Shown here in pieces: positions 1 through 13,200 of a stretch of DNA of 35,343 nucleotides. Every line of letters begins with the position of its first letter. Within the stretch, counting starts at the first letter, position 1. Below the pieces are notes generated by a model. The model was not told where the DNA came from. It saw only the letters and a list, made by a program, of their open reading frames with translations, and did not search any database. The DNA is from Ichthyophonus hoferi (taxonomy: Eukaryota; Opisthokonta; Ichthyosporea; Ichthyophonida; Ichthyophonidae), in assembly GCA_002751075.1 (NCBI GenBank), contig NAOQ01000478.1:21813-57155 (forward strand), read 5' to 3'. The translations under genes were made by a program, and so were the position numbers.

Positions 1-24
1 TTTTTTTTTTTTTTTTTTTTTTTT
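1..24. repeat. poly-T run at the window edge
   Basis: An unbroken run of 24 T opens the window. It could be a simple homopolymer, the poly(A) tail of a retroposed copy lying on the minus strand, or the place where an assembly was cut. The sequence to its left is not visible, so these cannot be told apart. Confidence 0.8.
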
Positions 25-105
25 GGTGTCGCAAGTGTTACATCTGTGAAATAGGTATTATTGTGTTATTATTATTTCCATTCGACTTGACCAAATTGCT
101 CCAAT

Positions 106-822
106 ATGCTGTGTGACCAACCTGAGAAGGGTTTGCATGGGGGATATGGGGGAAATAACTTTGAGACAGTTGTGCTATTAGATAAGGCAAGAAATGATGC
201 CATTCGTAGCGTCACCGGAGAGATGCGTTTACACCATCCTCATATCTACATTGCCAGCCCTGCTCCTTCCGGTTTAATAGCTTTTGGCATGACTACCACT
301 ATGAATATGCTTATAACAGTTGGTGCAGTTAATTCTGAAGCCAGTCAGCTCCTTGCTGCTTACGCTTTGTGCCATGGTGGATTTATGCAAGTATTGGCAT
401 CTATGTGGGCCTTCGCCAAGGGTGATGCATTTGGAGCGACAGCTTTTGGAGCATATGGCATGTTTTGGATATCCAACGCGATTTATACCATTTTTATAAA
501 CTCTTATGGTTGGAAGCCAAACCCGGAGGGTCTGGCTTTGTGGTTTGCTATCTACGCTCTTTTCACACTTGGCTTGTTTGCATGCACTCTTGTACTAAAC
601 CGAGGTCTCCAAGTAGTGTTTAGTACTCTAGTAGCAACCTTTATCCTTCTTTCAGCCGGTCAATTCAACTCAGGATGTCTTATAGCTGCTGGTGCCATCG
701 GTACTATATGTGGTCTCAGTGCCTTGTTTGTCGGATGGGCTGAGTTAATGAACACGATGTATGGTCGGGAGATTATTTCCCTTGGCCAGTGTACGGTACC
801 TACCATTTGTACATGTAAATGA
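106..822 (+). CDS. SatP/GPR1/FUN34/YaaH (AceTr) family acetate transporter
   Basis: A 238-residue membrane protein of the acetate uptake transporter family, which moves acetate and succinate-type anions with protons. Residues 51-57 read SPAPSGL, a variant of the family signature NPAPLGL, followed by the usual FGMTT (60-64). Residues 109-122 (FGATAFGAYGMFWI) match the conserved third-helix region. About six membrane segments fit near 52-76, 83-104, 110-133, 145-164, 168-186 and 189-213. The ending GWAELMNTMYGREI resembles the end of bacterial SatP. The ATG at 106 is preceded by an in-frame TGA at 88-90, so this start is reasonable, although a non-coding upstream exon is possible. No intron interrupts it, unlike its intron-rich neighbours. 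Odd points: Ser replaces the first Asn and Ser the Leu of the signature; MWAF..GDAF replaces the common MWEF..GNTF; and another frame stays open just past the family-conserved end (see findings). The substrate is inferred from the family. Confidence 0.88.
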   Translation: MLCDQPEKGLHGGYGGNNFETVVLLDKARNDAIRSVTGEMRLHHPHIYIASPAPSGLIAFGMTTTMNMLITVGAVNSEASQLLAAYALCHGGFMQVLASMWAFAKGDAFGATAFGAYGMFWISNAIYTIFINSYGWKPNPEGLALWFAIYALFTLGLFACTLVLNRGLQVVFSTLVATFILLSAGQFNSGCLIAAGAIGTICGLSALFVGWAELMNTMYGREIISLGQCTVPTICTCK

Positions 823-1429
823 AGGTCGTAGAAATGAAGATAGTGAAGATAGTGTCAAACCATTAGTGAAACCATCAAATTTAGACTTTAAAAATTAGTT
901 CTGTAAAATTTTGTTTTGAATCTTTGGATGTACAACGGTTATTAACTTTATTCCTTAAAGGAATTTACTAAAAACCAACCCCTTTTGGTTTGGTTTCCAA
1001 TGTCTTTTTATTTTACTCTTCCAAAAATTTCCTTTAGCAAATAGTTATTTATTCAAAACAATACGGTTGGTTATAAGAAATATGCATTTAAGATGGTATC
1101 CTGCATGCCATTCCCAGTTATGCTAGTTCTCTAACTTTTAGTAGCGGTACCAATATCGTTAGATGTGCTGTAGTTTTAGACAATAGTACGGTTCAATTAC
1201 TTGAACGAAAAATAGCTAATGAAAGAGGAGTTCCAAAATCATAATATGGAACGTAAACTGCACGACTCAACTATACAATTATATAATTCCTTTTGGTTTT
1301 TTTAAAAGCAAGCAATACAACACACTATGTCCGATGAGAATAAATTGTGAAAGATAAGTTTAAAGCACTGTACAAATCTCTACTTTTATTGGTGTAGCTC
1401 TACATTTAAAACTATTCTTGGAACATGTA

Positions 1430-1680
1430 TATTGTACGTTACAGTAATTCCTTATTTATTTATTTATATTAGAATATAACATATAATTTATTTATTTAGT
1501 ATCTGCCATTAACGAAATAGTAGGGAACATCTATCAATCCTACCTGGCAATGATTCAGATTGAGACTAATTTCTGTATACTTCATTATATTAGGTATGCA
1601 GTTTGATACGAATTTAGTCTCACTATATCACATGTGCTTATAATGATATAAATTAACCACTGGGCAATATAAGAATAGTG
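1430..1680 (+). repeat. dispersed repeat B, copy 1
   Basis: Diverged direct repeat matching about 16505-16790. Shared blocks include a 16-base identity at 1648-1663 (ataaattaaccactgg) matching 16752-16767, and the 14-base word aatgattcagattg in both copies. Similarity begins at a shared acgttacagta word and passes through a TTTATTTATT-rich stretch. Judged by eye. It is an old interspersed repeat of unknown class. Confidence 0.72.
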
Positions 1681-1929
1681 TGCAAGTTTATGATGTGAAG
1701 TAAGGGTTGCGGGAATTGTGGCTCAAATCTCAAGACAGAAAGTTTAATAAATTAGTCATGGTTAGTACAACCTCTGCAGAATTGTTATAGTACTGCATAC
1801 AAGAATCCATATATTTATTGTAGAACGGTTTTGGATTAAAATAAGACTAGTCATTACATTACCGCTTTTTATCAAAGATTGGCCGAACTATGCATAGATT
1901 CGCAGTTAACGATCTCATAGCATGATGTA

Positions 1930-2428
1930 TTTTCATTACCAAGCTAAAACTGGTTTTAAGTGCTATAATAAGTAAATACACATAAATATACAGTTAGTAA
2001 GTGGCTTGTTATTCTTTACTATATAATACAAGCCTGTTACCTTCCCAAATATAACCGTAGCTCTTGATGCAGTCAAGACCTTGGGCCCAATTGTAAGGGA
2101 TACTTTTTTGCGTTGTTTTTTTTTTCTCAAGCACCAATAACAATTTTCATACCTATGCCCTGGCCGGTAGTATTAAATTAAACTTAATTATTTTCGAGCA
2201 AATGAATGAAAATTGGCATTGGTGGTGGTGCTTGCGAAAAAATTAACACAGAAACAAAGGTAACCCTTAAAGACGTTCCAGAAATCCAGATTGCGTCAAT
2301 GGACTCTGCTATATCTTGGAGGGCAACATGGTTTTCGTGTAGAGTAAAGAAATAACAAGACGCTTATTAAATATATATGTACTTATTTATTATAGCACTT
2401 AAAACCAATTTTAGGTTGATAATGAGAT
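1930..2428. repeat. long imperfect palindrome (fold-back repeat)
   Basis: The arm 1930-2152 is matched by the reverse complement of about 2204-2428, around a spacer of about 50 bases. Clear paired blocks are ggttttaagtgctataata near 1953-1971 with its complement near 2385-2405, the cttgttatt/ctttact pair, and the caagcacca/caattttcat pair beside the spacer. The arms are diverged but colinear along their whole length. This is the structure of a fold-back or MITE-like non-autonomous DNA element; no transposase frame is present. The right arm runs straight into repeat A. Confidence 0.75.
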
Positions 2429-2780
2429 TACGCTGTATGTGTTAAGTAAGATAAAAATAATTACATATCAGAGATTAAAGATAGCTGCAGTTATTTTGTA
2501 TAAATGCTAACGTTATTATGGATCTATTTTGTGGAAGTGAGCGTCTAATTAATCTAACAATTAATTCGAATAGTTTTTAAGGAATTAAGCTTTATCTTTA
2601 TTTTCATAAGATATTGTTTATGTATCTTCCCCTTTTCTCAAGGGCTTTTATCAGAACACCTCTGATTGATTGGCTGGCAAATTATTATGAGCCTATTGAT
2701 TTGGGTTGACTGACACATTTATCATACTTGCGAGAGAAAACTATTTGATTGAGGACACAGTTGATCAAAATACGATTTTG
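2400..2780 (+). repeat. dispersed repeat A, copy 1
   Basis: Diverged direct repeat matching about 15030-15480. Shared blocks include gttgataatg at the start, tctaattaa followed by acaa..aattc, and the 14-base word cctctgattgattg (near 2661 and 15270). Old copies of one unclassified family. The start overlaps the right arm of the preceding palindrome, so both may belong to one element. Confidence 0.68.
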
Positions 2781-3139
2781 ATCGAAGCGTTGGTAAAGTT
2801 TGGTAACGGCTTTTAGTGGATATTCTCACATATCCGTTTATTTGAATCGTATTGGCAGATCTAGTTTTATCAAAAATTTGAAGAAGAATTCCATATGTAA
2901 TAGATTATGTCACGTGTTCATGCAGTGCTTATTTTGTGTTTATCCTTTTTGGCCCTTCATACAGACTGGGATTTTTGAGTTATATAGTACCATCCAAGTG
3001 ACTGAGTAGTAGTTACTTAGTATGGGCCTAATGTTTAAGCCAAGTATTGGACTTGAAGCTTATACCTGCTTTGTTTAGGGATGGCCATTTTTGTTTTGAT
3101 GTTTATTTTGCCAGGGTATGTTCCTATATAGCATTAGCA

Positions 3140-3330
3140 CCTCGTAACTGTGCAGTTCCTGTGATATACATTCATTTGGAAGGGGAGCGAGTACCAAATT
3201 AGGGGGCGTTTTAACGTGTCCTTTTGCACACATGAAGCACATCTATGATCTAACGCATATTTTAATATTAAGAAAATCTGCAGGACTTGCCTTAGGCAGG
3301 ATACCTATACAATGAGTTGTTTATCAAAAT
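3140..3330 (+). repeat. dispersed repeat C, copy 1
   Basis: Matches the reverse complement of about 32460-32640. The best block is 3192-3215 against 32561-32584, 23 of 24 bases alike in inverted orientation. The word ggcaggatacct is also shared. An interspersed repeat of unknown class. Confidence 0.72.
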
Positions 3331-4275
3331 GTTTTCGCTTTTAACTTGCTTTATTACGTCATCCTCCACTCAATTTCTATGCTCGAACCGTGACAATACT
3401 AGATCAACCAATAAAGTTATATCAGAGGATTCTATTTTTATTAATAAGAGATAAATAATTAAACCTTAGCAAATTAACTCCGTGTTTGATAGTGAAGTAC
3501 TATTGGGCTATACACAGGCAGGCAAACAGATATTGTGTATGGTATAAAGCTTGGGTTACTGAAACATAAATTTGCAAAAGAAAAAAAAAAAGTTTTCTTG
3601 CAAATAAATTGGTATGTTTTTGGTTCTTTATTGGTGTCAAGCTGCACTATTGTGTAGCACAACCTTAAAAGACTTTGATTTTGAAGTTTTGAAACTATAG
3701 TTGAAATGAGGCTTGAGCTTGTAGCCCTCCTTGTTCCATTATTTGAACCACAAATAACATAGAAGCTCGCTCTTTGTGCTGCCTTTGTTTTTATGTAATA
3801 TTGAATAGTTTTGCAAGTAATAATATAAGATATGAATAACAGAGTTGTAGGACAATTATGAGATGTTGGTTATAGTAAATGGAAATGTGGCATTGTTTTG
3901 AAGTCTACACAGGGTTTTGTTTTTTACCTTTTTATGTTGTGGAATGTGCACCTGTGTACACATATACACTTCGCTACACCAGTATACATGTTTATTATTG
4001 AGTATTTATATATGTTTTTATGTAAAAGAAAGAGGGTTGAAGTGAGCCAAGATCGGAGGTTTATTGAGAGAATTAGTTGCAACAATGACAGTAGTGGCTA
4101 GGATGATATTGTTGGCTTTATGATTGCTTAGAGGTGACACACTTGGCTAGGTACCTTACAGCATTAACCTGAACAGCAAGCGATACACTCATATATATAT
4201 TCGACATCATTGTAGTGACATCAATTCCTTCCTCCCCTTTCCCCAGACGGAAGTAAGCCCTGTACAACCACAAGA

Positions 4276-7200
4276 ATGGTGTTTCTTCATGGAGAGGTAA
4301 CACTTACAGTTCACGAGGCCAAGGGCCTTCAGGCCCAAGACTTGTTCACCAATGACGCCTATGTTAAAGTTTTCTTTGGTAGAGGAAGAGTACATAAAAC
4401 ACCTATTATTTATAGCACCACACACCCTCAGTGGGAGTCAAATCATTCTGTGATTATTGGCCTAGAGTGTGAGGAAGTCCGTATTGAGGTAATATAATGT
4501 ATGCATGTGCTGTCAGCTCACTTTCTCTAGCATAATTGCTGTTGTATTTATTAGCTATGCTGTTTGATAGCTGTTTATATATATGAATAATAATAGTAAT
4601 AGTTTGCTTAATAATCTATTAATGTATGTGTATATATGAAAAAGATATTTTTTTTAATATACGCTTCACTAATTACACTAGAAAAGATTTATTTTATTTC
4701 AGTTATCTACAGCAATTAAAATGTGTCTCATGTGGGGAATATAGTATGGTATTGTTGACTTTCAGGTTGATAAACTCTAATACTAACTATATACATTCCT
4801 AAATCCCACAGATATGGGATCAGGATGTTGGTACTGAAGATGATTTAGTAGGCAAATGCTCCTTTCCTATTCAAAAGCTTCTAGATGAGAAGGAAATTAA
4901 TCAGTAGGTTATCTCAATACTATGCATATCTCTAAAGCCTGCCATAATGACGGACATGTATCCTTGTACATATTTTAATGCTTTACAACATGGCTGTATG
5001 TATGCATATTTTCCCGTGTCTATTTATTTAGATTTATATATAATTATTATGTTACTTGAATGTGTTTCAATGGGTCAGGTGGTATATATAGATTGTCAAT
5101 CTGGTTCTTATACCTTTTCTCGTTTGTACGTACATGTCTTCTTTAGAGAAAGACAACGTCTATGTTGCAGTCCTGTATCTCATAGTCAACATTTCAACAC
5201 TACATCAATTTATACACATACAGTCAAGACCCTCTCGCTTCACTATCATGTTCATTTACCCTTACAGCTATAGTTATAGATATAGTTATAGCTTATAATT
5301 GTAGCTAACATGTGTGACTACTCCTAGTGAATGGTTTAAGATTGACCCCAAGGGAAAGATCCTTCTGAGTATGTCGTTTGTGGAGGCCACAGTAGTGCCT
5401 GGGCCTATTGTGCCCAACACATACTTTGACGCACACGAGGATTGCAGGGTTACCTTATATGGCGATGCTCACGTTCCTGAGGGTGCGTAAAATGATTAGT
5501 TAAATACTGTAGCATCACAAATAGTGACCTATATATGTATATACATATAAATACACAATACGTGTACATATGTTTGCATATCAATCCATATTCTTATCCC
5601 TTACCAGTAGTTTTTTTTGTTTGTTTTTGTTTTTGTTTTTTTTTTGTTTTTTTGTTTCCCACTGCGTTACAGTATAATCTATACTTATCTGTGCATAAAC
5701 CATCTCTAATACCACAGAACCTATTTCTCTTTTCTACTCAATTTTGACAACGGTGATAAAACCGCCATTATTCTTGTTTTTACTCTTGCTATAACTATTA
5801 CTATTACTATTATTACTATTACCATTACTATTATTACTATTATTATTACTATTATTATCACTATTATTATTACTACTATTATTACTATTGCTAACTCAAC
5901 CGTTCTTCTATGTTGCAGGGAGGATCCCCTCTATTGAGCTTGCCCATGGCGAGTACTATGAGGCACAAACATGCTGGAAGAATCTGTATGATTCCATTGT
6001 AGAGGCTAAACACTTCATTTACATGGTAGGGTGGTCAGTGTTTACTGAGCTCACCCTAGTACGAGAGGAGGGTGTGCCTACCTTGGGCGAGCTGTTGAAG
6101 CAGAAGGCAGAAGAGGGAGTTATAGTGTGTATAATGCCTTGGGATGAGGCCATGTCTATCAAGTTTAAGTATGTACTGTTTGCTAGCGTTGCTCTTAGTT
6201 ATAAGCACTGATATAATGCTAACTTAGATGGTTTAAGTATTATTGTATGTGGACAAGATCAGTGTGTAGCTACAGCATTTGGTGACAAGGAAAGGTAATG
6301 GGTTGTGGCGCGATATACTGCCATGCGTGATGTAAGTTAGTTTACGCACATAAATATATGCTTATCCAGTTGCATATAGTTGACATTATATGTGATATAC
6401 TTTAGGATGACCTCTGGTGTTCCTCATACTACGATGACCTCACTATGACCTTACATGTCATACTATTCCATCGCCATTTTAATGTAGTGTACTAGCAAGA
6501 TCTTGCTGCTGATACGAAGTATTGCAACATATATGCATGTAACCACTCACAAAAACATTATGAATATGGATTACACTGATAAACCATGTTATGTTATGAT
6601 CTTGCAGGAGGGTGTCCAATCTACTAGGCCTACAAGATGGGTTGATGGCGACACATGATGAAGAGACTCGCAGATTTTTTAAGAAAACTACAGTCCAATG
6701 CCGCCTGGTAACTACCAATATACCTATACTGACTGTATTGTTCTTGGCATAAATAGTATGTGTTGTGTTAGGTTCACATTATATAAACACGTATACTCTG
6801 ATAGTTATTACAGCCTGCATATAAACAAGATGACGTATGTTTGGTAGTATAGGACAGGTAGAAGAAAGTGGCATATTGTTTATAGGATTAGCTTTAGGAA
6901 AATACATTGTTTTTCCCCGTGCCTCATTCCAATTATAGCTTACAGTTAACCAATTGTATCTTTATTTATTTTTAGCTTAGGTAAGGTTATAGAATAGATC
7001 AATGATAAGTATGGCTGCAGCATATCAGTTATAAAACATGATTTTATTGACTGGACTATATAGGGAAGCTTTTACTTGGTTTAGTGATTGGCCTATATTT
7101 TAACTTGGGTATTAATTTAGTTATTATTATAACCAATAAGATACAGCTTAATTTCTAACTGAACTTATATATATATATTTGTCAATTGAGATCTACGTTT

Positions 7201-10200
7201 TTATGCACACTAAAAGCAATCAGTGAGGCTGTTGGACTACGAAATGAATCTCATCGTACTGTTCACGCCCACTGTGTCTATTATGTTATAGTCTAGTCGT
7301 GTGGCTGGAGCCTCGGCCAAGAATGAAGTAGATGACTTTGCCTGGTCTGCTTCGTTCACCCACCATCAGAAGACCGTGGTCTTAGATGCACCCTGCCCCG
7401 ATGGGGATGATCGCAGGAGGATTATCTCCTATATGGGTGGCATTGATCTCTGTGATGGAAGGTATGGGCCCATTATATATGTATGTATACATATATACAT
7501 AGAGATAGACCCTCTTTTCTAGCCAGTTGTTCTCTTCTGTTCTACTATACTCTGTTTTTTTTATTAAAAAAATGCACTCTTTTTATTTTGAAACACACGC
7601 ACACAAACATATATATATATATATTAGTAAATACATATATACATACATATACATATGTATATCCACATTCACCTGCTATATAACGTATCCATGACGTAAC
7701 AATGACGTATCCATATGCAGGTATGATACGCCAGATCACGACTTGTTCAGAACACTCAAGACTTCCCATGCCAAGGATTTCCACCAGGTACATATATTAC
7801 ATTGTGTAGTATCGTTTAATTTAATTTTATTTGATTTAATTTTATATTGTATTGTATTGTATTGTATTGTATTTCATTACATTATGTTAAACTATATTAC
7901 ATTACGGTAGTTTAAGTACGTTATTACCTACCAAATATGATGCATATATACTATTATATAGTATATATAATCATGTCAACGCTCTATTGTTGTACGCAAT
8001 ATGAGCATACAAATTAAGCTTCTTTAGAATGCGTATATGAACAGTTACGTTGAAGTTCTTATAGAGTCAGATATAATAGACTATCTTCCTATAATCGTAT
8101 GGATCATTCTTTTCAACTCCAGTTTAAAAGCTAGAGCAATCAATTATCAACATTATAGTCATTGTGTGTGATTGATAATTATTTCACACCCATATTTTCT
8201 AAGTTATAGTCTTGAAATATTTTTAAGCACAATGCTTGAGCTTATCAGAGTATTTAAATATGGTTAATAATATTTAACAAATTTTAAATCGCATCTGGAT
8301 TGGCAGCCAGTATTAAAAATTGTTTTAATAACTACTAAATGACACCTATAATAAACACATACCTATAGCCAGTATTACTTTAGCCTTTGTGTAGCAATGC
8401 TAAGTATTGCATGTTCTCCCTAGGCTAATGTGACCAGTGGACTTGACGTAAGCACTGGACCTAGAGAGCCTTGGCATGATATTCATTGTCGTGTCGAAGG
8501 CCGTGTGGCCCGTGATATTATGCAGAACTTCCATGATCGGTGGAACAAGCAGGACTTTGGGAGTGTATGTACCTTCTATTAACACTATATTGTACTCTTG
8601 TGTTTAGATTACATTTGGCAGTGTGTTGGAGGGCTAATTTCCCCTGGTTTCACTTGGAAATGGTGTATATATGTAAGCCTGTACACGGGTTGGTATGTGT
8701 ATTTTATTGCCTATGTGTAGTATATATGAAAGAATGGCTTAAAGTATGTGTATTTACTAGCAGTTAGTGATACCAGCAAGATCTAAAGTGTGTAGTAGGG
8801 TAGATATATATTGTACGCCTGAGATGTTAGCAAACACTACCCAGTCTGGGGCTATGCTATACTCTCTGGGTACACCAAGGCCTATGTCAATCATAATAAG
8901 CTTGCTCATATTTTCTCTTGCAATTCCTGTTACTTCACTTCCTCCTATACCCTCTATTTATTGATTCTATCTGTTCTCTACCATGCCATTATACTATCAT
9001 ACTGCTATACTACTATACTACTATACTGCTATACTACTATCCCTATGTTCAATGATACCACACTATCATACGGTAGTTATGATAATTACATTCCTGCTAC
9101 TCTACCCTACCCTACCCTAACACATACAATCAATATCGCACTGTAGGAGTACCTGTTTGAGCCCTCTCAGTGTGAGGACATTATCCTACCTCAGGAGGAG
9201 AGATGGGGCGTGGGATCCCATTCGTGGAACTCACAGGTTTTCAGGTCTATCGATTCTGCTGTTGCACTTTTCAAAGGTAACAAGGTAAATAAATTGTCAG
9301 TGGATTCTTATCATACCCATTTCGTTAATTCACCACATGTTCTATCATAGTGCTGATCTAGAGTAATATACCGATAGTAGCGAGAGTTGAGTAGTATCAC
9401 GGTATCATGGTATAGTATTGATGTTACTATCTGTCTCCTCTAATACTTCAGGCCCTACCTACCTCCACAAAACCAAAAAAAAAAAAAAAAACCACCAAGT
9501 AATTACTATGCGAGACTTCTCATTTTTTATATCTAAACACAAGCCGCACTATATTTATATAACCGTGTAGTATTTCATATGACTTATCTTATTTCATATA
9601 CCTACAGTTATCATTACATATATACTTGTGCTTAATCTAATGTTATTTAATTATGTTGTATTGTATTTTATACATGTTTTTTCATATAAATTTTGGTTTT
9701 TTTTATAGCTCATATTTAAAACGAGATGTAATATTAATATAAATTAATATTTAATATAAAGATATCATTAGATAAAAATAGTATTGTTGTTATATTTAGT
9801 TTTAGAGGTATTAACTATATGTAATCATTTAGTAATTGAATATAAGTGGCCAATTCAAAGTTTTATGATATTATACCTTTAGACGATATATACTTACTAT
9901 ATAGTTCATACCTTGCCCTGTCTGCAGTAATGCTTGTAACGTACCTCTAATACTTGTACACACCTTCCACTTTACAGGGCCTTATCAACAAGAGAGGGCG
10001 CACTGTGGATCGTAGCATCCAGGATGCCTATATTCATCATATTAGACGTGCTAAACACTTCATCTACATAGAAAATCAGTATTTCATAGGCTCTGCTTTT
10101 GGCTGGTCTTCGCCTTATACCAACTGTGACAACATGGTGCCCGCCGAGATTGCTATTAAGGTAGGCTTTCTATTTTAGCCTAATAATTCGCTTCCTTTTA

Positions 10201-13200
10201 AATTTAATGCTGATACGCAAAGTGTCTGTTAGATTGTAATTATATGTAAATACAGTACGTTTTTAAAAAGATAGAACCTACGTATTGGCAATATTACAAA
10301 TTATAAACATCGGCCACTACACTAATATTAAGTTTTACTTTGTACGTGGTTTGTTCCCTACCTATGAAAGTGGCTGGCTCACGGGTCGGGGTGATTATGG
10401 TTTACTATATATGTATATTGTGCTAAATTATATTATGCTTACTGGAACATACATAGGTATTGTCTTGTTCTTAATCGTTCTTTTTACTTCTATTGCTGTT
10501 GCAAATACACTCCAGACTTGGGCTTTATGAATTATATTATTTATGTATGCATACTAAAAGACAAGAGCATACGCCGTGTTGTAGTTTACCTACATACATA
10601 CTATCATACATAGATACATATGTACCATTTTCATTACACTAATATTCCACTACATACCAATGTATGTTACAGGTGGCCAATAAAATTCGTGCGGGAGAGC
10701 GATTCTGTGCTTACATTCTCACACCAATGCACCCTGAAGGCGCCCCCGGCGAGTAAGTCGCTTACCCTATAGATTTCTCCTATCTACCTTGTACTGTTAC
10801 AGCCTGGCTGGTTTTCTGCTTTCTACCTTACCACGCTGTTCATGCTTGTTTACCTACCCACTTCTTGTCTTCCTTTACTCGCATGTAATATGTTACAGTA
10901 TTAAGCATTCAAATGGTCTGCATGCATGTATGTACATGTCCATGCTCAGCAGACCTATAGAGATATATGACAGCCTTGCCCGGTGATAGTTTTAGTCAGT
11001 GGGCATGGGTATTTAGTTTTGAATGTATTTGTAATCAGAGTAGTATAGCAACATACAATAAATATATTATAATAGATAGCTAGTGTATGTAGAGATACAC
11101 TGTATTCACCCTATCTATACGATGTTTATTCTTATCTCTACGTTACTACACGTATATAGAGATATATCAATGCATTAAAATTGCCATGCGCTCCTTATCT
11201 CTATATCTGCTTTCTCTTTTTTCTTTTCTTTGTCTGTCTATTTCTCATGTCTCATTAAATCTACCAACTACACTAGAACCACCCTCTAAGGATAGAGATC
11301 GTGTATGGGCATGTGTGACTATACACCAATAGTATATTATTTTTTTATTTTGAGCAAGCTTACAAGCGCGCCTATAATAACATATATAGGTATAGCCGTT
11401 GACCGATTGGCATATACCTAATTTAAGGCTATTAAATAGCATATGAAAAGACATATTATATATTTACTATGTGCTATATTGTATTTGCCATTACTTGTCC
11501 CAGTGGGCTTAATGCTATTATTTTTTGTGTGGTCAAATCTACCTTATTCTTTTAATGCCTATATAAGTAAGTAAGTGCATGTATTTTCTACACTCTAGGT
11601 TTGTATATGCTTCAGCGACAAGTAATATATTCTCATCTATGCATACATACTTGAACACACATTAGCCTCTACTAAGTACCAACCTTAACACTGTCATCAT
11701 GCACAGCATGGCCACTCAGGCTATTATCCACTGGGAGTATCTTACGTTTCAAATGATGTACCGTATTGTAGGCGATGCCCTTCGGTAAGTAATATAACCT
11801 GGTTATGGTCTTCAGCTATATTTTAATATTGATTATCAATTGGCCCGATGAATATTAAAATCAGATTCATGTATGTGCCTTATGTCTTCCATAATGGCTA
11901 TTATAGTTTGTTTATTTTATTCTCGATTTTCCTATATCTCCTCTCTCCTTGTAGCGTCGATACAATCCTTCCTACCCAGAATTATATTAATTTATTATTA
12001 TTGTTATTATGATTATTCTATCATATACCTTAAATATTACATCAACCCATATATATTTAATCCTTTAAAACAAACATGAAATTAGCAATAAGGCGCTTAG
12101 GCTACAAAGTACTATACCACAATGGGGTCGTAACCATGGTTACCAGGAGAGAAGGCGGTATGGGTGGTGGAGGGTGGGCTTTCTATCTTTACCTACCAGG
12201 ATTGTATTAGAACTGTTACTGTTACTGCTAAAACAAATGAGACAACTGCTAAAAATAATGATTTATTCTGATAGGTCAACTATAACATTGAAACATTACT
12301 TATCTTTATCTTTGCTCCTCCTGCCCCCCTCCCACTCTACTTTATCCCCTCCTACCCAACCAATCACAGGGAGGTTGGATCCAGCGATCACCCAACGGAT
12401 TGGCTAACTTTCTTCTGTCTGGGTAATCGTGAGACACACGAGGGTGGGCAGGACGAGCCAGCTTCAAGTGCCATTGGAGAGAAGCTGCAAACCACACGCC
12501 GCTTTATGATCTATGTTCACTCTAAGCTGATGATTGTGGATGATGAGTATGTAGCCTGCGAGGTTTCTTTCTTTTCGTTTGTGTTTTCCTTGTTCTTTTA
12601 CCTATTCTTTTTTTTTCTCTTTTACTTTTTCTTATGGTAGACTACAACATGTTGCATGATACTATACTATATTATACTATACTACACACTCCCTTATATT
12701 CTCATTTCATTGTTAGCCCTATGGCTGCCTAATTGATATGTAAAGCCGGCTTTTTATTGGGCGAGTTGTCTTTAAAATTCCCTGATATTTGCTGCCAATC
12801 ACATGACCTCATATATACATGTAAGCATATTCTTATTTACACTCCTGTCCATAATTGGTGTTCTTTTATTGGTTTATACCCATCCCTTGGCGCTAGCCTT
12901 CCCACTTCTCCATCTCTTATTGATCGACAAACCTCTCCCACTTCCGATCATTCTTATGCTTTTGTTTCTTTTCATTTTATCTTATAATGTATGTATGCAC
13001 CAAATATCTATATTTTATGTACATATGTACCCTGCACTTGTCAGCTCTATCTCATCATTGATCATTTTCCAGGTACGTCATTGTAGGTTCAGCCAATATA
13101 AACGAACGATCACAGGCAGGGTCACGTGACAGTGAGATCTGTACTGGATCATGGCAACCATCTTATATGGCCGATGACTATCAGACCCCCCAGGGCCACG

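Larger units (their letters stand above)
823..4275. other. intergenic region, repeat-rich, no gene seen
   Basis: About 3.4 kb of AT-rich DNA between the transporter and the PLD gene. The short open frames here have no recognisable protein features and no coding-like composition. It holds at least four diverged repeat segments, listed separately. It should also contain the 3' UTR of the transporter and the promoter of the PLD gene, but I could not place either with confidence. Confidence 0.7.

Noticed and set aside
4118-4425. Overlapping minus-strand open frames opposite PLD exon 1
   Set aside because: They are antisense shadows of the C2-coding exon and show no family features.
4947-5273. 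108-codon plus-strand frame inside PLD intron 2
   Set aside because: It lies wholly between two confirmed exons, has low-complexity, tyrosine-rich composition and no homology-like motif.
9100-9120. Possible internal telomere repeat (TACCC units)
   Set aside because: Only three to four short units, not a canonical telomere motif, and lying within an intron of a gene.
12733-13129. Two overlapping hydrophobic frames in PLD intron 13
   Set aside because: They are intron sequence rich in TTT, CTC and ATT; the apparent membrane segments come from composition. The second runs into exon 14 in the wrong frame.
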